From an uncultured Clostridia bacterium (GTDB lineage Bacteria > Bacillota > Clostridia > Oscillospirales > CAG-272): a stretch of DNA of 64,000 nt. Positions 36,761 to 47,540 of this stretch are shown here, piece after piece (the stretch's first letter is position 1; every line of letters starts with the position of its first letter). Under the pieces are notes generated by a model, which was not told the origin of the DNA, made no database searches, and saw nothing but the letters and a program-made list of their open reading frames with translations. Location: NCBI GenBank assembly GCA_947624995.1, contig CANQMS010000008.1, positions 1-64,000 of the forward strand, in the 5' to 3' direction. The position numbers and the translations under genes were made by a program.

Positions 36761-38627
36761 ATTTCTGCCGATCCTCATTGCCGGGGGCATAATCGGCGTT
36801 TTCGCCGTAATATTCGTCGCCGCCTATATCGTGCTCAAGCGCCGCGGGCAGGCTGTCACCTTCGACCGCAACATGCCGGACGGCGAGATCATGGCGCGCC
36901 TTTTGAAATACGCAAAGCCGCACTGGCGGAGCTTTCTGCTCGTGCTGCTCATCATGGCGGTCTCGATAGCGTATGACATCGTCTCCCCGCTCATCATCGG
37001 CGACATCGAGGAGATAATCGCGAAGGATTTCGGGCTCTCGGAGCTCTTTATCCGCGTCGCGTTTTACGGCTTCGTCCTCGTCGTCTCCATGGCGTGTACT
37101 TATTTCCAGTCCATAATCCTGCAAAAGACGGGGCAGAAGATACTCTCCGCGCTGCGCCTCGACCTGTTCACTCACATCGAGAGCCTTTCGCACAACCAGC
37201 TCAACAACATCCCCGTCGGCAAGCTCGTCACGCGCGTGACGAACGACACGAACGCGATCTCGATGATGTTCACGAACATCCTTGTCAACATGATAAGGAA
37301 CGTCTTCGTCATAATCGGCGTTCTCGTCGCGATGCTGATGCTGAACTATATGCTCACGCTGATGGTGCTCTGCTTTATCCCGTTCCTTGTGCTGTTCACC
37401 GTCATCTTCCGCAAATTCACGCGCCGCGTCTTCCGCACGGTGAAGGACAGGACGACGGACATCAACACGTTCCTATCCGAAAATCTCTCCGGAATGAAGA
37501 TCACGCAGATCTTCAACCGTGAGGACGCGAAGATGAACGAATTTCTCGAAAAGAGCAACGGTCTCAAGCGCGCGAAGAACAACCAGATCTTCGTCTTCGG
37601 CATTTTCCGCCCGATGGTGTATATGCTCTATATCACCTCGGTCATGTGCCTGCTCTATCTGTGCGGCAGGGGATATATAAAGGAGACCGTCTTCCTCGGG
37701 CAGACGATAACGATAAAGACGCTCGTCTCGTTCTATATGTATATCTCGACGTTCTTCAACCCGATACAGACGCTCGCCGAGCAGTTCAACGCGCTCCAGT
37801 CCGCGTTCGCGTCGGCGGAGAAAATATTCTCCGTCTTCGATATGCAGCCCGAGCTCGTCGACGAGCCGGACGCCGTCGAGCTTGAAGACATCCGCGGCGA
37901 GATCGAGTTCCGCGACGTGTGGTTCGCATACAATCCCGGCGAGTGGGTGCTGCGCGGCGTTTCGTTCCATGTCAGCCCGAAAGAGACCGTCGCCTTCGTC
38001 GGCTCGACGGGATCGGGCAAAACGACGATACTCTCCCTCATCTGCCGCAACTACGACATACAGAAGGGGCAGATCCTCATCGACGGCATAGACATAAAGC
38101 ATATTAAAATATCGTCGCTCCGCCGCCGCTTCGGTCAGATGCTGCAGGACGTCTTCCTCTTCTCCGGCACGATAAGATCGAATATCGTGCTCCGCGAGGA
38201 AAGCTTCACCGATGACGAGATACGCGAGGCGTGCCGCTACGTGAACGCCGACAAGTTCATCGACAAGCTCGAGGGCGGGCTTGACGAGGTCGTCCGCGAG
38301 CGCGGCAACAACTTCTCCGCCGGGCAGCGCCAGCTTCTGTCGTTCGCACGCACGATACTTCACCGCCCCTCCGTCATGATCCTCGACGAGGCGACCGCGA
38401 ATATCGACACCGAAACGGAGATACTGATTCAGGATTCGCTCGAAAAAATGAAGAACATCGGCACGATGCTCATCGTCGCGCACAGACTCTCAACGATACA
38501 GCACGCCGACAACATAATCCTGCTCTCCCACGGACAGATAGTCGAGGAGGGCACGCATCAGGAGCTCCTCCGCCGCCGCGGCAGATACTACCAGCTCTAT
38601 ACCCTCCAGTACAGCGCGGAGGCGTGA
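36753..38627 (+). CDS. ABC transporter ATP-binding protein/permease (partner half)
   Basis: AFVGSTGSGKTTILSLICRNYD; NFSAGQRQLLSFARTILHRPSVMILDEATANID. Confidence 0.95.
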   Translation: MREFLPILIAGGIIGVFAVIFVAAYIVLKRRGQAVTFDRNMPDGEIMARLLKYAKPHWRSFLLVLLIMAVSIAYDIVSPLIIGDIEEIIAKDFGLSELFIRVAFYGFVLVVSMACTYFQSIILQKTGQKILSALRLDLFTHIESLSHNQLNNIPVGKLVTRVTNDTNAISMMFTNILVNMIRNVFVIIGVLVAMLMLNYMLTLMVLCFIPFLVLFTVIFRKFTRRVFRTVKDRTTDINTFLSENLSGMKITQIFNREDAKMNEFLEKSNGLKRAKNNQIFVFGIFRPMVYMLYITSVMCLLYLCGRGYIKETVFLGQTITIKTLVSFYMYISTFFNPIQTLAEQFNALQSAFASAEKIFSVFDMQPELVDEPDAVELEDIRGEIEFRDVWFAYNPGEWVLRGVSFHVSPKETVAFVGSTGSGKTTILSLICRNYDIQKGQILIDGIDIKHIKISSLRRRFGQMLQDVFLFSGTIRSNIVLREESFTDDEIREACRYVNADKFIDKLEGGLDEVVRERGNNFSAGQRQLLSFARTILHRPSVMILDEATANIDTETEILIQDSLEKMKNIGTMLIVAHRLSTIQHADNIILLSHGQIVEEGTHQELLRRRGRYYQLYTLQYSAEA

Positions 38628-38649
38628 GTGGATAATAAAAAATAACAGT

Positions 38650-38715
38650 GCGGGGGAAGGAAGTTTCGGGAAATTTCCTTCCCCCGCGCCCCATCTTTAA
38701 AGCTTTTTATGACCT
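38650..38715 (+). repeat. Dispersed hairpin + tail repeat, copy D (convergent operon end)
   Basis: GCGGGGGAAGGAAgTTT-CGGG-AAAtTTCCTTCCCCCGC then GCCCCATCTTTAAAGCTTTTTATGACC. Confidence 0.85.
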
Positions 38716-38736
38716 TTTTATACGGGGGTTTAATTA

Positions 38737-39996
38737 TTAACGGGATTCGGTGCCGTCGGGGTCGAGGCTCGCTTTGTACTTCCTGCCGACGTTTATGTCG
38801 GTGCGGTAAGCGGAGCCGCGCACTATCGTGTCGGCGCCGAAGCTCTGCCGGATCGCGTCCGTGGCGCGGTCGAGCTTGCGCGCGCGCTCGCGCCCCTCGT
38901 CCTCCTCCGAAAACATCGAGAGCTGCTCCGCCCCGTCCCGCGTCAGGTCCGTGACGGACACGCCGAGCAGGCGCAGCGGCGTTCTTTTGTCCCACAGCTC
39001 CGAAAAAAGACGCTTTGACGTTTCGTATATCTCATCCGTGATGTCGGTCGGCAGCGTCAGCGCGCACTGATGCGAGCGGTCGCGAAAGTCGTTATACCTC
39101 ACCGTCACGGACACGCAGCGCGCCCGCACGCCGTCCGCCCTCATCCGCATCCCGACGCTGTCGGACAGCGCGAGCAGGACTCGGTGCGCCTCGCGCACAT
39201 CCTTTATGTCCCTCTCGAGCGTCGTTGAGTTGCCGTACCCCTTCGCCTCCTCCGGCTCGCCGCGCACGGGCGAGTCGTCGATGCCGTTCGCGAAGCGGTG
39301 TATCATCGCGCCCATTTTGTCACCGACAAGGCGGCGCACATACGCCTCGTCCGCCCTCGCGAGCTCCCCGACGGTCAAAATATACGCGCGCTCGAGCTTT
39401 TCCGCTGTCGCCGTCCCCACGGAGTAGAGCTCGCGCACGGGGAGCCGCCACAGCTTTTCTTCTATCTCGTCTGAGAACAGCGTGTGTACGCGGTCAGGTT
39501 TCAAAAAGTCGCTCGCCGTCTTCGCCAAGAGCTTATTCTCCCCTATGCCGACATTGACCGTGAAGCCGAGCGTGTCGCGTATCTCGTCCTTTATTTTTGT
39601 CGCGGTCGCGAACGGGTCGGGATATATCCTCTCCGTCCCCGTCATGTCGAGGAAGCACTCGTCTATCGAGAATTTTTCGACGACGGGCGCGTATTTCCGG
39701 CAAATATCCGTAAATGCCCGCGAGCACCTCGCGTAGAGCCCGAAGTCGGGCTTCGCGAGATACAGCTCCGGGCATTTTCTCATTGCGGATGCGACGGGCT
39801 CCCCCGTCTTTATCCCGTATTTCTTCGCCGGTATCGACTTCGCGAGGATGACGCCTGTCCGCTTTTCGACGTCGCCGCCGATCGCCGACGGAATGAGGCG
39901 CAGGTCCGCCTCGCCGTTTTTCACACGCCTTGCCGCCTCCCACGACAGAAACGCGGAATTCACATCGACGTGGAATATCAATCTCTTAACACTCAT
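38737..39996 (-). CDS. dinB: DNA polymerase IV (Y-family)
   Basis: MSVKRLIFHVDVNSAFLSWEAA; YSRAFTDICRKYAPVVEKFSIDECFLDMTG; GIGENKLLAKTASDFLKPD. Confidence 0.95.
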   Translation of the reverse strand: MSVKRLIFHVDVNSAFLSWEAARRVKNGEADLRLIPSAIGGDVEKRTGVILAKSIPAKKYGIKTGEPVASAMRKCPELYLAKPDFGLYARCSRAFTDICRKYAPVVEKFSIDECFLDMTGTERIYPDPFATATKIKDEIRDTLGFTVNVGIGENKLLAKTASDFLKPDRVHTLFSDEIEEKLWRLPVRELYSVGTATAEKLERAYILTVGELARADEAYVRRLVGDKMGAMIHRFANGIDDSPVRGEPEEAKGYGNSTTLERDIKDVREAHRVLLALSDSVGMRMRADGVRARCVSVTVRYNDFRDRSHQCALTLPTDITDEIYETSKRLFSELWDKRTPLRLLGVSVTDLTRDGAEQLSMFSEEDEGRERARKLDRATDAIRQSFGADTIVRGSAYRTDINVGRKYKASLDPDGTESR

Positions 39997-40724
39997 TTTT
40001 CGGGGACACTGAGCTTTCCGACGCGCGCCTTTATGCGGCAGAGATCGCGCAGCATCCGCGCCGTGTCGCGCACGGGCTTGATCTTTGAGGCGGAGTCTGT
40101 GTGGTTCATGACGCGAACCGGCGTCTCGGTTATGCGGAAGCCGAGCTTTTCCGCGATCAGCAGCGCCTCTATATCGAACGCCCAGCCGTCCGTCTCGCAG
40201 CGGCTGAAAACCGCCGTCGCGGCGTCCCGCCGCCACGCCTTGAAGCCGCACTGGGAATCCGAATGAGAGTAGCCCGCAATGATCTGCACGACCTTTATGT
40301 ACGTCTTCGACATCAGCTTTCGCAGCGCCGTGTATTCCTCGTACCCGTCGGAAGAAAGGTTTCGCGAGCCGATAACGGCGTCGACGTCCGGCGCGCTGTC
40401 GAATATCCCGACCGTGTGCCCGATGACGTCCGTCCCGTACGCACAGTCGCAGTCGGTGCAGACGATGATGTCCCCCCCCGATGCGAGCACGGCGGTGCGC
40501 ACGGCGGCGCCCTTGCCCCGATTGTGCTCATAACCGATGACGCGCACGCGCGGCAGCCCGAGCCCTCTTATAATGTCTCCGCACCCGTCCGTGCTCCCGT
40601 CGTCGCAGTATAGGAGCTCGTAGTCGTCGCCGAACATACGGTCAAGAGCGCCGGAAAAGCCGAGCGCGGACTCCTCCGCGATCGCGCTTTCGTTATACAT
40701 CGGGATGCATACAGACAGTTTCAA
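39993..40724 (-). CDS. Family 2 glycosyltransferase (DPM-like)
   Basis: KLSVCIPMYNESAIAEES; YCDDGSTDGCGD; GKGAAVRTAVLASGGDIIVCTDCDCAYG; SDSQCGFKAWRRD. Confidence 0.94.
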   Translation of the reverse strand: MKLSVCIPMYNESAIAEESALGFSGALDRMFGDDYELLYCDDGSTDGCGDIIRGLGLPRVRVIGYEHNRGKGAAVRTAVLASGGDIIVCTDCDCAYGTDVIGHTVGIFDSAPDVDAVIGSRNLSSDGYEEYTALRKLMSKTYIKVVQIIAGYSHSDSQCGFKAWRRDAATAVFSRCETDGWAFDIEALLIAEKLGFRITETPVRVMNHTDSASKIKPVRDTARMLRDLCRIKARVGKLSVPEK

Positions 40725-40761
40725 TTTATCTTTTCCTCTTTACGAATTTACAAAAGAGTTT

Positions 40762-41607
40762 TTATTTTTTCAGCTTCAGAACGGTCACGTCGACGTCGAC
40801 CGTGACCGTGAGCGCGTCGAGCGATAGCAGCCTCTCCGCGCCCTCGCGGCTCGTGCGCCAGCGGTACGGCGTCATTGAAAACAGCGCCGCGATATGCCCG
40901 CGCCCGGCGATTTCCGCCGTGAACGCGACGTTTTCGCGCGACATCACGGAATATCCGAACGGCTCCGCGAGCGCAGGGTGATCTATCGGGACGTTCAGGC
41001 GGACGTTTTCGCCGCCGTAGAGGATCTCCTTCATCTCGTATAGGTGCCTCTCTCCTGCCGAGCCGATGATGAGATATCCCCCGTCCTCCGTCACCCGCGC
41101 GAATTCACCGTAGCTGCACGGCGCGAACAGCGAGGCAACGGCGGATGCGGCTCCGTCCGCGACGGGGAGCTCCGAGGCGGATGCCGCAATATAACGCACG
41201 CGGTCGGAAACGCCCGCGCGCGCCGCCCCCTTTGACGCGGCGTCCGCCGCGTATTTCGAGACGTCGACGCCGAGGATCCCGATTCCCGGGACCTCACATG
41301 CGATCCCGTTCGTGTAATACCCCTCGCCGCACCCGGCGTCTATCAGAAGACCCGCCTGCATACGGCGCGATATTTCCCCGGCTATATATAGGAGCACCGG
41401 CTCGTAATAGCCCGCGGCGAGAAAGCGCTTTCGCGCCGAGACCATCTCCCTGTCGTCTCCCGAAACTCTGTTGCGCAGCTTCCCGGGGCGCAGCAGATTG
41501 CAGTACCCCGAGGCGGCGATATCATAGCTGTGCCCCTCTCCGCAGACGAGGGAGCGCCCGCGCTCGCCGAGAGGCGAGTCGCAAAGCGGGCAGAGAAGAC
41601 CCGTCAT
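40762..41607 (-). CDS. SAM-dependent methyltransferase (RlmA-like)
   Basis: LLCPLCDSPLGERGRSLVCGEGHSYDIAASGYCNLL zinc knuckle; LIDAGCGEGYYTNGIA. Confidence 0.92.
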   Translation of the reverse strand: MTGLLCPLCDSPLGERGRSLVCGEGHSYDIAASGYCNLLRPGKLRNRVSGDDREMVSARKRFLAAGYYEPVLLYIAGEISRRMQAGLLIDAGCGEGYYTNGIACEVPGIGILGVDVSKYAADAASKGAARAGVSDRVRYIAASASELPVADGAASAVASLFAPCSYGEFARVTEDGGYLIIGSAGERHLYEMKEILYGGENVRLNVPIDHPALAEPFGYSVMSRENVAFTAEIAGRGHIAALFSMTPYRWRTSREGAERLLSLDALTVTVDVDVTVLKLKK

Positions 41608-42623
41608 TCTATCACCCTCACGAGCTTTGCCTGCAAGCAGTACCGCTTCGTGCTGATGCCCGTCTTCGTGCAGGTCGAAAGCGTCAGCAGCCTGTCGTTC
41701 TTGTCAAACGTCATGTCCTTTTTGTAGAGCGCGTCTTTCGACATCTCTTCGACGAACGAAACGAAGTCCGCGCCGTCATAAAATCCCGTGCGGAAATAGT
41801 ACGTGTCGTAGTCGAACATGCTTATGCTGTAAGGCTCGAATTCGTAAAGCCCCGTCGGAGTATAAATATAGATATTGTGCGTGTCGAAAAATTCCTGATC
41901 GAGGACGAATTTCATCACGTCCGCGAACATGTTCCCTATAGGGCTGTTGTGCCCGTACAGGACGACGTTGTAATTGTCCATTATATAGTCCCTGAGCGTG
42001 CAGTCGGCGAATATCGAGCCGACCGACAGAGACTCGCCGGTGAACGCGTGGTCGAGATAATATTCGTTGTCGTCCCCGCGCACCACGGGATAGTCTATCA
42101 CCGTGTCCTTGACATATATCCAGCCGTATATGTCCGGGTACTGCTCCTTCAGGGACGCCATCTGCGCCTTCAGCTCCTCGACCTCGGCGTTGTGCTCCGT
42201 ATTGTCTATTTCTATGCCCGCCTCGGGCGGGGTGACACCCATTTCGTACGGGGAGGCGGGCGCCGCTCCCTGCATGACGACGACATCGTGCTTTGTCTTG
42301 TTCTTGTCCGACAAGAGGTGGCTCATCGAGAATTCGTCCGCTATGTGCGCGTAGTAGAGTTCGCCCGTGAACTGCTGCCACAGAGACGCGCAGAGCTCGA
42401 AAACGCAGACGACGAATACCGCGACGGCAAAGAAATAAACGGTCCTCTCGATAATATACGAGACGAGCTCGCCGCCCGTCCTCTTTCTCTTTTGCGGCTC
42501 ACCTCCGAGCTCCTCGGGAGTTATCTCGTCAAGGGAGCGAAGAAAAACATCGTCATCCGCGTCCGACGTCGGTACATGGACCGCGTGTCTGCGCTTTGAT
42601 CCCACGGTATTCACCTCCCGCAC
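41604..42623 (-). CDS. Class B sortase
   Basis: LKEQYPDIYGWIYVKDTVIDYPVVRGDDNEYYLDHAF; VVLYGHNS; LLTLSTCTKTGISTKRYCL. Confidence 0.93.
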   Translation of the reverse strand: MREVNTVGSKRRHAVHVPTSDADDDVFLRSLDEITPEELGGEPQKRKRTGGELVSYIIERTVYFFAVAVFVVCVFELCASLWQQFTGELYYAHIADEFSMSHLLSDKNKTKHDVVVMQGAAPASPYEMGVTPPEAGIEIDNTEHNAEVEELKAQMASLKEQYPDIYGWIYVKDTVIDYPVVRGDDNEYYLDHAFTGESLSVGSIFADCTLRDYIMDNYNVVLYGHNSPIGNMFADVMKFVLDQEFFDTHNIYIYTPTGLYEFEPYSISMFDYDTYYFRTGFYDGADFVSFVEEMSKDALYKKDMTFDKNDRLLTLSTCTKTGISTKRYCLQAKLVRVIE

Positions 42624-42652
42624 TTGACATTCAGCCTCCGCGATAGTATAAT
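42624..42652 (+). promoter_or_regulatory. Consensus SigA promoter
   Basis: TTGACA-N17-TATAAT, upstream of the RNA methyltransferase gene. Confidence 0.85.
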
Positions 42653-42770
42653 TTCGGTAACGGTCCCGTCGGCTTTCGTAAACATTCCTATTATATAATT
42701 TTTATGCGTCATTTACAATACCGGCGGCACAAAATTAACGGATTGTTCACAAAACCGACAGCGGGGTATC

Positions 42771-44030
42771 ATGATGGAAGAGCGTTTTCGCGCGGTCATC
42801 ACATCGACGACGAATCTCGGCGCCGGCGTCGCGCGCGCGCCGGACGGGCGCGTCGTTTTCGTCTCCGGAGCCGTCGCGGGCGACGTTGCCGACGTCACGG
42901 TCGGGAAAGCACGCGGCTCGTTTTATGAGGCAGCGGCGGACCGCATCGTCTCCCCGTCGGAAAACAGGATCCAGCCGGACTGCGTATCGTTTTCCGCCGG
43001 CTGCGGCGGCTGCACGTTCCGCCACGTCTCGTACAGTCACGAGCTTTCCGTCAAATCCGACTTCATCCGCTCCGCGATGAAAAAATGCGGTCTTGATATA
43101 ACACCGGGGCCGTTTCTCACCTCCGGTCCCGGCGCCGTGCGGTCAAAGGTCACGGTCCCCGTCGGAGACGGTGCGTCCGGGTATTACGCGCGCGCATCGA
43201 AAAAGATCGTCCCGTCCCGGCGCTGCCTTCTGCACGATGAGGAAACGGACGGGGTGCGCGCATTCGTCGCCGGGATGAACGTCCCGGGGCTCGCGCGGCT
43301 CACGGTCCGCCGCGCCTCGGAGGGCACGATGCTCATCCTCCGCGCCGATGCAGGCGCGCCCGAGGAAGCGCTCTTTTCGGCAGCCGCTGCCGCGGCGGAG
43401 AAATTCCCGTTTTTGACGAGCGTTTACGTCTCCGCCGGCGGGGAATATACGCGCGCCGCCGGGGAAGAGGCTATATTCGACACGCTCGCGGGCTGCCGCT
43501 TCCGCATCTCTCCCGATTCGTTTTATCAGGTGAACCGCGCGTGCGCGGAGCTTTTATACGAGCGCGTCATCGCGCTCTCGTCGCTCTCCCCCGGCGAGCG
43601 CCTCGCCGACCTCTACTGCGGGACGGGCACCATCGGCATTGCCGCCGCGAAGCGGACGCCCGTGTCCCTCACGGGGATCGAGATCAACTCATCCGCCGTC
43701 GCGGACGCGCGCAAAAACGCCGCAGAAAACAGCGTCGACGCGCGCTTCATCCTCGGGGACGCCTCCTCATACAGCGCCTCCGCCGACTGCGTCATCGTCG
43801 ACCCGCCGCGCGCCGGGTGTGACCGGCGGCTGATCTCGCACCTGTGCAAAATGAAGCCGGACCGCATCGTCTATGTCTCATGCAATCCCGCAACGCTCGC
43901 GCGCGACGCATCCGCCCTTGTCTTTGGCGGCTACCGGATAGTATCTCTCACCCCCGTCGACATGTTCCCGCGGACAAGCCATGTGGAGACGGTATGCTTA
44001 TTGTCCCGACCGGGTGTCGGGCAGCCGTAA
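42771..44030 (+). CDS. rlmD: 23S rRNA (uracil-5-)-methyltransferase, RlmD/RumA family
   Basis: SAGCGGCTFRHVSYSHELSVK; DLYCGTGTIGIAAAK; VDPPRAGCDRRLI; YVSCNPATLARD. Confidence 0.92.
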   Translation: MMEERFRAVITSTTNLGAGVARAPDGRVVFVSGAVAGDVADVTVGKARGSFYEAAADRIVSPSENRIQPDCVSFSAGCGGCTFRHVSYSHELSVKSDFIRSAMKKCGLDITPGPFLTSGPGAVRSKVTVPVGDGASGYYARASKKIVPSRRCLLHDEETDGVRAFVAGMNVPGLARLTVRRASEGTMLILRADAGAPEEALFSAAAAAAEKFPFLTSVYVSAGGEYTRAAGEEAIFDTLAGCRFRISPDSFYQVNRACAELLYERVIALSSLSPGERLADLYCGTGTIGIAAAKRTPVSLTGIEINSSAVADARKNAAENSVDARFILGDASSYSASADCVIVDPPRAGCDRRLISHLCKMKPDRIVYVSCNPATLARDASALVFGGYRIVSLTPVDMFPRTSHVETVCLLSRPGVGQP

Positions 44031-44068
44031 CGAAAATAAGAAAGACCGATGGGGAAGGCAGGTATATA

Positions 44069-45121
44069 ATGACTGTCGAGGAATTGAAGATCCGTCAATT
44101 GACCAATCAGCATCTTATAACGCCAAAAGATAAAATGACAGTGATCCATGATCTTTGCGGCGTTCAAGCGCAATTCATGGTAAATGCAATGCACTCGCTG
44201 AAGATAAGGTGCTCTGATTTTCGGGAGGACACGGTCAGGGACGGTCTTGTGAAGAACTGGACAGTCCGAGGAACAGTTCACGTATTTGCGGAAGATGATC
44301 TCCCCCTGTTTATTCACTGCAATAACGGGCAGGATTATCTTCGCAATGATTGGCACGGATATTCATTTTGGAACAGGCGTGATAAATGGGCGCTCACGCC
44401 GGAAAGACAGGCTTATTTTGTCGATGTGATCTTAGACGCTCTTAAATACTCCGAACTCACAAGAGAAGAATTAAAGGACATATGCAGACAAAAAGGCATG
44501 ACGGAACCGGAAGAGGGCAGTATGTTCGATCAATGGGGCGGCGGCATCCGCGAAATGTGCGAACGCGGTTTTATCAACTATGTTGTCGGGGAGAAGAAGG
44601 CTTTCTGTCTTTCCCCTTCGTTTAAGCCGATCCCGGAACGGGAAGCGGAGCTTGAAACGGCTCGCCGGTATTTTACGCACATGGGTCCCGCGACCGTTCA
44701 CGATGCCATGTACTATTTCCATGCGACAGCCGCACAGATCAAAGACCGGCTCTCCCGCCTGCCCGTATCAGCGGCGGAATGTGAAGGCAAAACATATTAC
44801 TATATCGACAATGATCGAGCCTACGATCAAGGAATTTCCAAATGCATATTCCTTGCGGGATTTGATCAGCTTCTCTTAGCTCACGAAAAAAAGGAAAGCC
44901 TGTTTTTGAGCCCGGAAAATAGTAGAGCGATATTTAATCTTGCAGGAATTGTAAGCCCCGCATTGATGATCGAGGGCGAAGTTGTCGGCAAATGGAAAAA
45001 GAAGAATGAAAAATTGTCGGTAACAATGTTCAGAACGGTAACCCGGAAGGAGAGAACGCTTGTTTCCGATTTTGCATGTTCGCTGTGGGAAAATATCGCG
45101 TCGATCAATTTTGAGGAATAA
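44069..45121 (+). CDS. Winged-helix DNA-binding protein, AlkZ-like DNA glycosylase family
   Basis: MTVEELKIRQLTNQHLI...VQAQFMVNAMHSLKIR...VRGTVHVFAEDDLPLF. Confidence 0.78.
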   Translation: MTVEELKIRQLTNQHLITPKDKMTVIHDLCGVQAQFMVNAMHSLKIRCSDFREDTVRDGLVKNWTVRGTVHVFAEDDLPLFIHCNNGQDYLRNDWHGYSFWNRRDKWALTPERQAYFVDVILDALKYSELTREELKDICRQKGMTEPEEGSMFDQWGGGIREMCERGFINYVVGEKKAFCLSPSFKPIPEREAELETARRYFTHMGPATVHDAMYYFHATAAQIKDRLSRLPVSAAECEGKTYYYIDNDRAYDQGISKCIFLAGFDQLLLAHEKKESLFLSPENSRAIFNLAGIVSPALMIEGEVVGKWKKKNEKLSVTMFRTVTRKERTLVSDFACSLWENIASINFEE

Positions 45122-45151
45122 GCATTGCTGCTGCTAATATAAAGGACAATT

Positions 45152-46150
45152 ATGAAAAAAATACTTCTCATAGGAACGGGCGGGACTATCGCCTCCGAGA
45201 TGACGGACAGCGGACTCTCGCCCGGGATCTCGACGGAGAGGCTGCTCTCCTTCACTCCGTCCGTCGGCAGAATATGCTCCGCCGACTGCATAGAGCTCTT
45301 CGCCCTCGACAGCACGAACATCACCCCCTGCCACTGGCAGATGATAGTCCGCGCGATAAGGGATAACTACGGCGCCTACGACGGCTTTGTCCTGACGCAC
45401 GGGACGGACACGATGGCGTACACGGCGGCGGCGCTCTCGTATATGATACAGGGCAGCCCGAAGCCGATAGTCCTGACCGGGGCGCAAAAGCCGATAGGAT
45501 TTGACACGACCGACTCGAAGGCGAACCTCACGGATGCTTTTCTGTGCGCGTCCTCCGATATGCCCGGCGTCTCCATCGTCTTTGACCACAAGATAATTCT
45601 CGGCACGCGCGCGAAAAAGACGCATTCTAAGAGCTTTGACGCGTTTTCGAGCATAAATTATCCCGAGCTCGGCGTCCTTCGGGACGGCGTGCTTTTACGG
45701 TACATACAGCGCCCGTGCGATGACGCGCCGACGTTTTACGAGGACCTTGACACGCACGTCGCCCTCGTAAAGCTGCTGCCCGGGATGGACCGCGGCGTCC
45801 TCGACTATCTCTTTTCCTGCAACGACGCCGTCATAATCGAGAGCTTCGGCGTCGGCGGCATTCCCGAGGCGGGCGGATTTTACGACTGCATCGAAACGTG
45901 GAAGACGCGCGGCAGGATCGCGGTCCTGACGACGCAGGTCGAAAACGAGGGCAGCGACCTCGGCGTGTACCACGTCGGTCACCGCCTCAAAAACGATCTC
46001 GGCGTACTCGAGGCTTACGACATGACGACCGAATCCGTGTTTGCGAAGCTGATGTGGATCCTCGCACAGACGCGCGACCCGGACGCGGTCGCCCGAATGT
46101 TTTATGCGCCGGTCGCCGGCGACATACTCTGGCCCGCGCCGCTCATTTAG
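45152..46150 (+). CDS. ansA: Type I asparaginase
   Basis: KKILLIGTGGTIASEMTDSGLSPG; VLTHGTDTMAYTAAALSYM. Confidence 0.93.
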   Translation: MKKILLIGTGGTIASEMTDSGLSPGISTERLLSFTPSVGRICSADCIELFALDSTNITPCHWQMIVRAIRDNYGAYDGFVLTHGTDTMAYTAAALSYMIQGSPKPIVLTGAQKPIGFDTTDSKANLTDAFLCASSDMPGVSIVFDHKIILGTRAKKTHSKSFDAFSSINYPELGVLRDGVLLRYIQRPCDDAPTFYEDLDTHVALVKLLPGMDRGVLDYLFSCNDAVIIESFGVGGIPEAGGFYDCIETWKTRGRIAVLTTQVENEGSDLGVYHVGHRLKNDLGVLEAYDMTTESVFAKLMWILAQTRDPDAVARMFYAPVAGDILWPAPLI

Positions 46151-46180
46151 CCCGGGCGGTGCGCACCCAAGGAAAAGCTT

Positions 46181-47518
46181 ATGACTAAAACGGTAAAAAT
46201 CAACAGAAAACTTTCCTCGTCCCAGATAATAATAATAAGCTTCGCCGTCGGCATCCTTCTCGGCGCATCCCTCCTCACGCTCCCGATCTCGTCGCAGAGC
46301 GGAGAGTGGACGAGCTTTCCCGACGCGCTCTTCACCGCGACCTCGGCGCTCTGCGTCACCGGTCTCGTCGTCCGGGACACGGCGACATACTGGTCCGTGT
46401 TCGGTCAGTCTGTGATCCTTATACTGATACAGGTCGGCGGGATGGGCATCGTCACGATGGCGGTCGCTTTTTCTGCGCTTTCGGGACGCCGCATAGGGCT
46501 GCGCCAGCGCAGCGTTATGCAGGATTCGATCTCGGCTGAGAAGGTCGGCGGCATCGTCGAGCTGACAAAGTTCATAATATTTATGACGCTGATATTCGAG
46601 CTTTCGGGCGCGGTTTTGATGGCGCCGACGTTTTGTTCCGAGTTCGGCATCCTGCGCGGGATCTGGTACTCGGTCTTTCACTCGATATCCGCGTTCTGCA
46701 ACGCCGGATTCGATCTCATGGGCGTGAACGGCAAGTTTTCGTCTCTCACCTCGTTTGTCGGCTCGCCCTTAATAAACATCGCCGTCGTCCTCCTGATCGT
46801 CATCGGCGGCATCGGCTTTTCCACATGGGACGACGTGAGAAAGAACAAATTCCGCATATCGCGCTACCGTATGCAGAGCAAGGTGATCCTCACCGTGACC
46901 TCCCTGCTCCTCCTTTTGCCCGCGCTCTATTTCTTTTTCTTCGAGCTCGGCTCGCTGCCGATCGGCGAGCGCGTGCTCGGCTCGATCTTTCAGTCGGCGA
47001 CGCTGCGCACCGCGGGGTTCAACACCGTCGACCTCACGCTCCTGAGCGAGGCAGGTATCGCGATCATGATCGCCGTGATGCTCGTCGGCGGCTCGCCCGG
47101 GTCCACGGCGGGCGGCATGAAGACGACGACGCTCGCCGTCCTCCTCTCAAACGCCGTCTCCGTCTTCCGCCGCCGCGACAACACGCACTTTTTCGGTCGC
47201 CGCATCCCGGAGGACGCCGTGCGGAGCGCCGCGACCGTCGTCACGATGTATCTTGTGCTCTTTATCGGCGGCGGCTGCCTCATAAGCCGCATCGAGGGGC
47301 TGCCGCTTCTGACCTGCCTCTTTGAAACGGCGTCCGCCGTCGCGACCGTCGGGCTGACGCTCGGGATAACGCCCTCGCTCGGCGCCGTTTCGCGCGCCAT
47401 ACTCATACTGCTTATGTACTGCGGAAGAGTCGGCGGGCTGACGCTCGTGTTCGCCGCCGTCTCCGGCTCAAGCCAGGGCGCGCAGCGCTTCCCGCAGGAA
47501 AAAATAACAATAGGATAA
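46181..47518 (+). CDS. trkH: TrkH family potassium uptake protein
   Basis: TSALCVTGLVVRDTATYWSVFGQ; SAFCNAGFDLMG; GGSPGSTAGGMKTTTLAVL. Confidence 0.96.
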   Translation: MTKTVKINRKLSSSQIIIISFAVGILLGASLLTLPISSQSGEWTSFPDALFTATSALCVTGLVVRDTATYWSVFGQSVILILIQVGGMGIVTMAVAFSALSGRRIGLRQRSVMQDSISAEKVGGIVELTKFIIFMTLIFELSGAVLMAPTFCSEFGILRGIWYSVFHSISAFCNAGFDLMGVNGKFSSLTSFVGSPLINIAVVLLIVIGGIGFSTWDDVRKNKFRISRYRMQSKVILTVTSLLLLLPALYFFFFELGSLPIGERVLGSIFQSATLRTAGFNTVDLTLLSEAGIAIMIAVMLVGGSPGSTAGGMKTTTLAVLLSNAVSVFRRRDNTHFFGRRIPEDAVRSAATVVTMYLVLFIGGGCLISRIEGLPLLTCLFETASAVATVGLTLGITPSLGAVSRAILILLMYCGRVGGLTLVFAAVSGSSQGAQRFPQEKITIG

Positions 47519-47540
47519 TTTTCGAAGGAGAGAATACAAA